Origin: Thiomicrorhabdus sp.
GTDB taxonomy: Bacteria; Pseudomonadota; Gammaproteobacteria; Thiomicrospirales; Thiomicrospiraceae
Direction: 5' to 3'
NCBI GenBank assembly: GCA_021648185.1
Contig: JAKITH010000032.1
Coordinates: 1 to 9,644, forward strand
DNA: 9,644 nucleotides
Shown here: positions 1 to 5,689 of the stretch, piece after piece
Position numbering within the stretch: position 1 is the stretch's first letter
Layout of the letters: every line of letters begins with the position of its first letter
Made by a program: the position numbers and the translations under genes
The notes under the pieces: generated by a model
Database searches by the model: none
Told to the model about the DNA's origin: nothing
Seen by the model: only the letters and a program-made list of their open reading frames with translations

Positions 1-330
1 AAAAAATCAGAAAAAAATAGTGAATGGGCAGCATTCACCTCATTAAAGTATAGCGCTATTAGCGTTGGTGAGAAAAAAACGAAACTTACCTTACCTTTTA
101 TCAATCAAGCACAAAAAAATGCGGCAAAAAAATTGTGCGGCGAATTTGCAGCATTAACGTTAGGAGTCTCACAAACAACGGATCTTGATATTATTAAAGA
201 GGTCATTAGAAAATCAACGACTCGGCATCAAATCAAATTTGCTAAGTTCTCTGGCATAATGTTTTACGTTGTACCAAAACTGGTCGGCATGCGAGTTAGC
301 CTGCATTGCTCGATAAAGAAAACGTCGTAA
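1..330 (+). CDS. C-terminal part of an unrecognised protein (5' end outside window)
   Basis: The frame is open from base 1 through 109 codons to a TAA at 328-330, so this is the 3' end of a gene that begins upstream of the window. The residues are Lys- and Thr-rich, with a basic tail ending SIKKTS. I see no membrane segment, catalytic motif or repeat, and I do not recognise the family. The internal TTG at 133 is a possible start codon, but nothing supports it as the real one because coding-like sequence continues upstream without a stop. The gene converges on the transglycosylase gene: its stop codon ends at 330 and the opposing stop begins at 331, with no room for a terminator between them. 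The reading frame is well supported; the function is unknown. Confidence 0.6.
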   Translation, partial: KKSEKNSEWAAFTSLKYSAISVGEKKTKLTLPFINQAQKNAAKKLCGEFAALTLGVSQTTDLDIIKEVIRKSTTRHQIKFAKFSGIMFYVVPKLVGMRVSLHCSIKKTS

Positions 331-1572
331 CTACTGAGTATAATAGGCCAGCCGCTCCTTAACTTTGGTTAAATATATTTTGCTTTCTTCAAACGGCAGT
401 TTATCTTGAAACGTTTTTAATACCGTATCGGGTGACTCTAGATTAATAATCGCAAACGATTTTTTTAATACAGGACGACCTGAAAATGTCCTTGCAACGC
501 TCGCCAACCCCGCGTTATAACTAACAATAGCACAATATAACCGGCTCAGCGGATCATCAATTCCCGCCAAATACGTGAAATACAGAAGATTAAAATAAGC
601 AGAACCTAGCTCAATATTATTCACATTGTTATATAAGAAAGCGGGAGAAATAACCCGCTCATTACCATAAATTTTTTCATGCGCCTCCTTTCCTGATGTT
701 TCAGGGTTTATCATTAATAAACCGTAAGCAGACTCAGACAGGGCCATGGGATTAAAAGAACTCTCCGTATGCATCAGCGACATGACAGCGGAAAAATTGA
801 TTTGGTATTTTTCCGCGTTCACTTTGACTACAGGCTGCTGTTTTTTCGCACGTCTTCGCAAAAAAGCAGAGGGTAATCTAATGGTTACGTGCTCTGAAAG
901 CTGCCCCCCAACCTGCTGATTACCTGCGCCTTTGACAGCCTCCGCCAAAATACTTTCTTCGGTTCGGCTTGTGACTTGTTGTTCAGCGGGAAAAAATTGA
1001 TAACCCGCATTAACTTGCTCAATAAACACAGAATCATCCATTGGTAACGCACTCACATCATCGGAAAAAGCCAACCCTAAAATAGAATCGCCTGGCGGAA
1101 TGTCCCCTTTCACCACATGCTTAAAATCGCCCAACCGTTTTTCAATACCGGCAATCAAGACATCGTTTTCCACCGCTGATTTTGTATCCTGCGTTAAAAT
1201 GTGACCCAAGTGATGTCGAATCGCATGACGTCTATTTTCTGCATTCCCGCCAGCAGATTCAATTTTTAAACTGTTTTTCTGAAAATCGACAATGGATCGC
1301 GTTTTCATATCTGAAGAATATTGAACCCAACGGTGATTGCTCGATAAAACGGGCAGCTCCCAAACTCGACGTATTGACTGTTTATAATCAAGAAACTCCT
1401 GCCTAATAATACGCTTATATTCCTTGAACTCATTCAACAATTCTTGTTGATATGCCTCAAATTCATCCTTATTTTGCCGTTTAAATTGCTCATTCTGTGC
1501 TTTAAATTCTTCAAAAGAAGAAGCAAATACGGGAGAACCTGCCAACAACAATAAAAACGCCCTTCGATCCAT
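331..1572 (-). CDS. mltC: MltC-like lytic murein transglycosylase
   Basis: This is probably a periplasmic enzyme that cleaves the MurNAc-GlcNAc bond of peptidoglycan to leave a 1,6-anhydro end. It has 413 residues; E. coli MltC has about 359. The C-terminal lysozyme-like SLT domain (about 255-413) carries HTESSFNP with the presumed catalytic Glu270, the SAYGLLMINP stretch (281-290), and SYNAG (351-355). The middle part (about 70-115: WELPV, a YxxxxxTRSIVDF stretch, SLKIES) resembles the DUF3393 N-terminal domain of MltC. Residues 19-70 form a charged, Phe-rich likely coiled coil not found in E. coli MltC. The N-terminus RRAFLLLLAGSPVFA is a signal peptide with a twin-arginine look and no lipobox Cys, so this is probably not a lipoprotein, unlike E. 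coli MltC. The ATG at 1572 shares one base with the preceding stop (TAATG), and a GGGGTGA stretch about 10 bases upstream can serve as ribosome binding site, so translational coupling is likely. The family is clear; exact MltC orthology is less so. Confidence 0.85.
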   Translation of the reverse strand: MDRRAFLLLLAGSPVFASSFEEFKAQNEQFKRQNKDEFEAYQQELLNEFKEYKRIIRQEFLDYKQSIRRVWELPVLSSNHRWVQYSSDMKTRSIVDFQKNSLKIESAGGNAENRRHAIRHHLGHILTQDTKSAVENDVLIAGIEKRLGDFKHVVKGDIPPGDSILGLAFSDDVSALPMDDSVFIEQVNAGYQFFPAEQQVTSRTEESILAEAVKGAGNQQVGGQLSEHVTIRLPSAFLRRRAKKQQPVVKVNAEKYQINFSAVMSLMHTESSFNPMALSESAYGLLMINPETSGKEAHEKIYGNERVISPAFLYNNVNNIELGSAYFNLLYFTYLAGIDDPLSRLYCAIVSYNAGLASVARTFSGRPVLKKSFAIINLESPDTVLKTFQDKLPFEESKIYLTKVKERLAYYTQ

Positions 1573-2105
1573 TATTTTTTCTTCACCCCAAAATAAGATT
1601 TAAACTCAAGCTCACTCATAATGCTACGTCGAAGCAACATTAAATCAATTTCACCCACACCGTACATATTTGGTTTAAAACTTTTTTGCAATTTCCCAAA
1701 CGCTTCATCAAAAGCATCATCACCCAGCACTTCATAATTGGAAGCATCGCCGATCATTTGCAGTGTCGATTTATTGGTTACTGCATTAGCGGCGTAATGA
1801 ACATAACCATAATAATATTTACGGAAAAAACCTTGCCGACCATAGTCATGAATTTGAAGAATTGAGGTCATGGCAGCACTAGAGTCCAAGGTATAATCCA
1901 TAATATTATTGGCTTCAGAAAAACTAAATTTGCCCAGCTGCTTTTTCTCAATCCAATTAACCGTCGGATAGAAAGTATCTTTAAAGTTAATAACCGTGTA
2001 AGCCACCATGCGTTTTCCGAGAAAAAAAACAGTCAGCAGATATTTTCCTTTATAGTAATAGTAAACATTATACGTCTTGTTTTCTATTTGCAGGTCTTTT
2101 GTCAC
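1572..2105 (-). CDS. Unknown Tyr-rich protein, probably truncated at its 5' end by an IS
   Basis: The frame encodes 177 residues from a GTG at 2105; I do not recognise it with confidence. Visible features are an N-terminal run of alternating aromatic and basic residues (YNVYYYYKGKYLLTVFF), the stretches AYTVINF and LGKFSF, a second aromatic cluster RKYYYGYVHY, and a Lys-rich end. The pattern of Y-rich strand, AYTV, FxP and LGxFxF weakly recalls ETEC_3214-type domains; this is from memory and not secure. No signal peptide or membrane segment is present. The frame stays open upstream of the GTG for nine more codons (ETLFEKPVV) up to a TGA at 2132-2130 whose bases fall inside the presumed edge of the neighbouring IS. 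The GTG has no convincing ribosome binding site. The original gene was therefore probably longer, and its leader or anchor region has been lost. It precedes the transglycosylase gene with a one-base overlap, suggesting a shared transcript and perhaps an envelope role. Confidence 0.6.
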   Translation of the reverse strand: MTKDLQIENKTYNVYYYYKGKYLLTVFFLGKRMVAYTVINFKDTFYPTVNWIEKKQLGKFSFSEANNIMDYTLDSSAAMTSILQIHDYGRQGFFRKYYYGYVHYAANAVTNKSTLQMIGDASNYEVLGDDAFDEAFGKLQKSFKPNMYGVGEIDLMLLRRSIMSELEFKSYFGVKKK

Positions 2106-2130
2106 AACCGGCTTTTCAAATAAAGTTTCT

Positions 2131-3180
2131 CAGTAGTGTCCGGTTAAGGACTTGCTTGAAAATGTTCCTGATTTTGAGAGTCCAAATCGCCAGGGTCTGG
2201 GGGAATCACCTGAGATCCTCGTGTTTCATTTAGAATCTTAGTCCGTAGTTCTCTGACTCGTTTTATCGACACGCGCTCTCCATGTTCCTCATGGCAATAG
2301 ATGGCGAGCAGGAGGTAAGTAATCAGGCCTGATAAGATTTGCACCATCAACCCCTGCTTACTGCGAGCAATGAGATGATAAACACGCAAGTGACGCTTCC
2401 ACCAAGCAAAAAATGACTCGATTTCCCAGCGTAGCTTGTATACAAGCGCAACATCTTCGGCACTGAGATCAAACCGACTGGTCGCTACCCAGTATTTTAA
2501 CCCGTCAACCACATAGCCTACGAGCCGAAGTGGCTTCTTTGTTTGCTTCTCTCCTTTTTTTCCCAGTAATACTTTGGCATCGTAAAAAACGAGACTGCCT
2601 GCCTCAACAGAGTAAGCTTTCAAGCACGTTTTGTGCGTGTTTGCTTTGATACGACAGACAAAGTGTTTGTCGTCTGCCTGAAGCTGATCAAAATTTTGAT
2701 GGTGTTGATAGCCTCTATCCATAACCCCGGTCTGCCCGGGTTTAATGATGTCATGCACAAAAGGCCGTTCGTTAGATTTGCCATCAGTTAAAAATAATTT
2801 CTGCGGGATTCCTTGATTAATATCAAAACCCAGATGAAGTTTGGCCTTTTTGGAGCCGCTGCGATAATCAGCCCAAGCCATTGAGAGAACGGAATCGATA
2901 AGTGACCCATCAATGGAGACAAGCTCACCTAGTTGGACATATTTTTTAGGTAAAAGTGAACCCGCTTGTTTTTGTAGTTGCTCAAAGACGGCCATGAATT
3001 GCTCAAGCCCGCGTTCATTAATGGCTTCTGAAAATGAACGTCGACTAATCCCCCCTTCAGGAGCGATATGGACGCGAGCAAAATCATCTTCTTGTAAAAC
3101 CTGGATAAGGTGTCGCGCTGAGGTATGTTCTTCCAGGTGGAAGAACATAAGTGCGTTAAGTTAATCTTCAAAAGTCATTT
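2131..3180 (-). mobile_element. IS4-family insertion sequence (right boundary uncertain)
   Basis: The element is defined by its transposase gene on the minus strand. The left edge is placed at about 2131, where CAGTAGTGTCCGGTTAAGGA begins. This looks like a terminal inverted repeat and overlaps the transposase stop codon (TAA at 2146-2144). I could not find the matching CTTAACCGGACACTACTG near the other end, so the right edge (about 3180, just upstream of the likely original start codon) is a guess and the right end may be deleted. No target-site duplication could be assigned. The reading frames on both flanks appear to lack their 5' ends, which fits IS-linked deletion rather than one clean insertion. 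Confidence 0.65.
2144..3148 (-). CDS. IS4-family DDE transposase
   Basis: This cut-and-paste transposase has 334 residues from the ATG at 3148. The DDE catalytic triad is visible: D80 in SIDGS, D144 in VMDRGY, and E244 within an exact IS4 signature, Y237-x2-R240-x3-E244-x6-K251 (YKLRWEIESFFAWWK). A hydrophobic helix (GLITYLLLAIY) follows, as is usual after this signature. The core therefore looks complete. Upstream of the ATG the same frame reads MTFED-stop-LNALMFFHLEEH from an ATG at 3178-3176, so the original start may lie 10 codons earlier with a TAA now at codon 6. The first residues after that stop look like continuing protein. Restart at the ATG 3148 would lose only these ten codons, so the enzyme could still be active. 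It belongs to a different IS4 subgroup from the broken transposase at 5690-7011. Confidence 0.9.
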   Translation of the reverse strand: MFFHLEEHTSARHLIQVLQEDDFARVHIAPEGGISRRSFSEAINERGLEQFMAVFEQLQKQAGSLLPKKYVQLGELVSIDGSLIDSVLSMAWADYRSGSKKAKLHLGFDINQGIPQKLFLTDGKSNERPFVHDIIKPGQTGVMDRGYQHHQNFDQLQADDKHFVCRIKANTHKTCLKAYSVEAGSLVFYDAKVLLGKKGEKQTKKPLRLVGYVVDGLKYWVATSRFDLSAEDVALVYKLRWEIESFFAWWKRHLRVYHLIARSKQGLMVQILSGLITYLLLAIYCHEEHGERVSIKRVRELRTKILNETRGSQVIPPDPGDLDSQNQEHFQASP

Positions 3181-3183
3181 TTA

Positions 3184-3489
3184 GTGGCCTACTTACCGCG
3201 AGACTCCAGCGCCGGAATCAGAGGAAAAATAGAAAGCAACCTGAAAGACGAAAGTGTCATCAGTTGCCAGAAACGCAGACAGTTTATCAACTTAATTAAA
3301 ACCATGAACTGTAATTATGAAAAATGGTTACAGCTCATCTTCAGTCAACACCACCCAAAAGTGGATGGAACGCTGAGCTTGATACGGCATGTATTGACTC
3401 AGCTAGGGTGTGGTGCATACGTCAACGAGGCCAAACACTCGACGTTGAGCGGGCAAAGCTGGACGTCGGGTTCAGGCGAAAACGTTTGA
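3184..3489 (+). CDS. Unrecognised ORF, likely 3' part of a disrupted gene
   Basis: The frame is open for 101 codons from a GTG at 3184 to a TGA at 3487-3489, but there is no Shine-Dalgarno sequence and the frame is already open from 3160, inside the presumed IS edge. The composition looks protein-like: a basic N-terminal half with RGKIESNLKDESV, then YEKWLQLIFSQHHPKVDG and SLIRHVLTQLGCGAYV. I know no family for it. The last ten codons are Ser- and Gly-rich and look out of frame. A second open frame, shifted by +1, runs from 3449 to a TAA at 3647-3649 and reads KTFDAVLKNIKKTISYRF further on. The two could be one gene broken by a frameshift. It may equally be degenerate non-coding sequence. Confidence 0.3.
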   Translation: MAYLPRDSSAGIRGKIESNLKDESVISCQKRRQFINLIKTMNCNYEKWLQLIFSQHHPKVDGTLSLIRHVLTQLGCGAYVNEAKHSTLSGQSWTSGSGENV

Positions 3490-3698
3490 TGCCGTATTGA
3501 AAAATATAAAAAAAACAATCAGTTACCGATTTCTGATGGGCGATTGTGGTAATTTGGCAAGCTCAGGAATGAATGGGGAATTTAAGATTTCGGTATTCGC
3601 CCTGTTTAGCGTTCTAACTGAAATAAGGTATGAGAAAAAGTGTAATTAAATAACTGAAAAGCTATCGTTAGCGAAATAAATTTTATAAAATGGTTGGT

Positions 3699-3714
3699 TG
3701 GCGCATATTCTGCA
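3699..3714 (+). promoter_or_regulatory. Candidate sigma-54 (-24/-12) promoter
   Basis: TGGCGCATATTCTGCA has the GG and GC dinucleotides exactly ten bases apart, as sigma-54 holoenzyme requires. It matches the consensus TGGCACG-N4-TTGCW except at three positions. The expected start of transcription is near 3725, leaving a leader of about 37 bases before the ATG at 3762. No sigma-70 promoter of similar quality was seen here. If real, the beta-helix gene would depend on an AAA+ enhancer-binding activator, whose site I cannot identify. Confidence 0.45.
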
Positions 3715-3748
3715 TTTGAGCCGGTTAGTTATATTCAATTGTATTTAT

Positions 3749-3752
3749 GGAG
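3749..3752 (+). promoter_or_regulatory. Shine-Dalgarno site that decides the start of the beta-helix gene
   Basis: GGAG lies nine bases before the ATG at 3762. It overlaps an earlier in-frame ATG at 3747, which itself has no purine-rich site upstream. This favours 3762 as the start and gives a more typical signal peptide beginning MKRLLL. Confidence 0.65.
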
Positions 3753-3761
3753 ACGGTTAGT

Positions 3762-5462
3762 ATGAAAAGATTATTACTGGTATTTCGAACATTTTTTATT
3801 GCTGGGCTTATTGCGGGAAGCACAACAGCGTACGCTGCTGAACCAGTGATCTTTTTTTCTGATTTAATATCAGCGCCTAAAAGCGGGTGGGATTCATCCG
3901 AACCAGATAAAGGGGCGATCGTTACTATTTGGGGCCGTAATTTTGGAACACAAAGGGGCAGCAGCTACGTCACGGTTAATGGCATCAAACTAACAGCTGA
4001 ATCAGATTATAAAGACGTCTGGGCAAAAACAAACAATCCTGTACCCTTTTTACAGACCATTACTTTTCAGTTAAACAGCAGTATGTCCAACGGCGACGGA
4101 ACCATTTCCGTTAACGTCAATAATAAAACATCCAACACCATTCCATTTCGTGTTAATACCATTGGTTCAATTTATTTCATTGATGTAAATGCCTCAGGAG
4201 GGACTGGTACTTTATCAGACCCATGGTCAAATTTAAGAGATTTTATTGATGAAATGCAGCCTGGTGACGTCGGTTATTTCCGAGAAGGAACTTTTGATAA
4301 GATTTACAATGGCGGTAAATCAAATATCTGGGTACGTAAATCAGAAACGTCTGGAACGGCTCAGGATCCCATTGGATTCATCGGCTACCCGAACGAAGTG
4401 GCTATGTTCGACTCCTGGACAAATGGCCATAAATCAAATTTTAACAAAAGTATTCTTGTCGCATCTTATAATATGACTGTTGCAAAACTGGCCACCAAAG
4501 CCTTTGCACGTGGCATTGAGATTGGCCGCTACGGCAGGATTATCGGTAATGATACTATTGGCGTGCAGGAACTAATAGGAGGTGATGGAATTATTGTTAC
4601 CGGTTCTGATGGCGTAAAAATATTGGGCAATACAGTGCATGGTGGTCGCTCAGGAGACCGTCTTGATCATTCTATTTATGTTGGCGGCTGTCAGGAGTTA
4701 GCAGGAAACGAGATTGCTTACAATTATTCCTATGATAACCTGATTGATCGCGGCCCACACTTCGTTGACAACCACCAGCAAAATAGATGCGCCTCAGATG
4801 TATTTATGCTGTCTAATCACTGGCACAACAATGTAATATCATGTGAAGCCGATGCAAGTCGAGGCATTGGAATATATGACCTATCCTGGGACAAAGGAGA
4901 CGCCAACGAACCAGACCCAGCTTACGTATATAACAACATTTTAGTGGGATGTGGTGATGGCTGGAATGGTGCGATGTATCACGCGAATGGGCATGCTGTA
5001 TTTTATAACAACATCCTCTTTAACAACCAGGGAAGGGGGATTCAGTTATACGACAACTCAAGAGTCTTAAGCTCTAAAGCTATCAACAACATTATCGTCA
5101 ATGCGACAACTGATGAATACGTAGTAGGAGATCGACACACGTTTGACAGCAATTCCTATTTTGGCGGGCCTGCCGACTCTATTCCGTCATCAGACACTAA
5201 TGCAGTTGTTGCAGATCCTATGATTACAGTGGATTCAACTGCCTACAATCCGGTTATCATTGACAAAGACAGCCCTATCATTGGGAAGGGCTCATCTGCG
5301 GTCTCCTACCTTGTAACAAGGGATTTTTTCGGTACTAAACAGGCTGGTAGCTATAACATTGGTTCAGTGGGAAACATTGACTCAGAGGGGGGCATTGTTA
5401 TTCCACCCATGATAACAAAGCCTACATCACTAAAAGTGAAAGTTTTCAAGGTATTGGAGTAA
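3762..5462 (+). CDS. Secreted TIG-like / right-handed beta-helix protein
   Basis: This is a 566-residue exported protein. Residues 1-25 form a Sec signal peptide (MKRLLLVFRTFFIAGLIAG, then TTAYA with cleavage after AYA). Residues 27-132 look like an IPT/TIG immunoglobulin-like domain (GAIVTIWGRNFGTQRG, then VTVNG). From about 137 to 535 there is a right-handed parallel beta-helix: a FIDVNASGGTGTLSDPW entry motif, PGDVGYFREGTF, and many short N-rich turns (ILGNTV, YVYNNILVG, VFYNNILFNN, INNIIV). Such helices occur in polysaccharide lyases, epimerases and surface-binding proteins. His, Asp and Arg residues around 293-347 (GGRSGDRLDHS, DRGPHFVDNHQQNR) could form a carbohydrate site, but I cannot name a substrate or prove catalysis. 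The C-terminus (PTSLKVKVFKVLE) has no sorting signal, so the protein is probably periplasmic or secreted. The gene stands alone between mobile-element remnants, with a candidate sigma-54 promoter and its own terminator. An exopolysaccharide role is inferred, not shown. Confidence 0.85.
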   Translation: MKRLLLVFRTFFIAGLIAGSTTAYAAEPVIFFSDLISAPKSGWDSSEPDKGAIVTIWGRNFGTQRGSSYVTVNGIKLTAESDYKDVWAKTNNPVPFLQTITFQLNSSMSNGDGTISVNVNNKTSNTIPFRVNTIGSIYFIDVNASGGTGTLSDPWSNLRDFIDEMQPGDVGYFREGTFDKIYNGGKSNIWVRKSETSGTAQDPIGFIGYPNEVAMFDSWTNGHKSNFNKSILVASYNMTVAKLATKAFARGIEIGRYGRIIGNDTIGVQELIGGDGIIVTGSDGVKILGNTVHGGRSGDRLDHSIYVGGCQELAGNEIAYNYSYDNLIDRGPHFVDNHQQNRCASDVFMLSNHWHNNVISCEADASRGIGIYDLSWDKGDANEPDPAYVYNNILVGCGDGWNGAMYHANGHAVFYNNILFNNQGRGIQLYDNSRVLSSKAINNIIVNATTDEYVVGDRHTFDSNSYFGGPADSIPSSDTNAVVADPMITVDSTAYNPVIIDKDSPIIGKGSSAVSYLVTRDFFGTKQAGSYNIGSVGNIDSEGGIVIPPMITKPTSLKVKVFKVLE

Positions 5463-5533
5463 GCTCTTTCGTATTTAAAAGCAGAAGATGCGTTTGATAA
5501 AGCGCTGATTAGAATGCAATCTGGCCCCATTAA

Positions 5534-5570
5534 CAAGAAAAATCACGCTCTAAGAACGTGGTTTTTCTTG
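5534..5570 (+). terminator. Intrinsic terminator after the beta-helix gene, probably bidirectional
   Basis: CAAGAAAAATCACG (5534-5547) pairs with CGTGGTTTTTCTTG (5557-5570), a 14-position stem with one T-G wobble and a 9-base loop. A-tracts on one arm and T-tracts on the other give a U-rich 3' side in both directions. It lies about 70 bases past the stop at 5462. A second hairpin follows at once (CGCCCT-AATGA-AGGGCG, 5571-5587), without a T-run after it. Confidence 0.7.
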
Positions 5571-5689
5571 CGCCCTAATGAAGGGCGTAGAAAATAACTT
5601 TTAGCTGCCAAACAATCATTAAATTCATTGCTCGTATGGGTGGGTGCATTATCAATGATCAGCGTCGTTGGTTTTTCTATTTGATTCAT
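5543..5689 (-). pseudogene. Remnant of an IS630-type (DDE_3) transposase
   Basis: From an ATG at 5689 to a TGA at 5545-5543 the minus strand reads 48 codons. The first part, IEKPTTLIIDNAPTHTSNEF, matches the second catalytic Asp region of IS630/Tc1-like transposases (L-hydrophobic-D-N-A-x-x-H). After CLAA the sequence no longer looks like that family: the expected FLPxYSPxLNxIE block is missing and KSYFLRPSLGRKK follows, so an internal deletion or junction is likely. There is no room for the first Asp or the Glu, so it is inactive. The in-frame codon just upstream of the ATG is the TGA that ends the IS4-type transposase frame, so the two run together without a gap. The terminator hairpin overlaps its end. 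The family call rests on a short but characteristic motif. Confidence 0.6.

Larger units (their letters stand above)
3490..3761 (+). other. Region upstream of the beta-helix gene
   Basis: About 270 bases without a well-supported gene. The first 160 hold the tail of a frame open from 3449 to 3649 with no start codon near its beginning. The rest (3650-3761) is AT-rich and looks like a promoter region. It contains a short inverted repeat GCTA-TCGT-TAGC (3661-3672), a -24/-12-like element (3699-3714), and a ribosome binding site just before the next start. Confidence 0.4.

Noticed and set aside
1182..1406. Plus-strand frame inside the transglycosylase gene
   Set aside because: It is antisense to a well-supported gene with clear SLT motifs and shows no family features.
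2913..3171. Frames on both strands overlapping the N-terminal part of the IS4 transposase
   Set aside because: They overlap the transposase frame in other phases; composition is Ser- and Lys-rich without known motifs.
3716..3744. Sigma-70 promoter TTGAGC with TTGTAT before the beta-helix gene
   Set aside because: The -10 match is weak and its expected start would fall at the ribosome binding site; the -24/-12 element fits better.
4246..4476. Second plus-strand frame inside the beta-helix gene
   Set aside because: It lies wholly within a continuous, well-supported gene and has no start signal.
5351..5536. Minus-strand frame at the 3' end of the beta-helix gene
   Set aside because: Antisense to the gene and its terminator region, with no ribosome binding site or motif.
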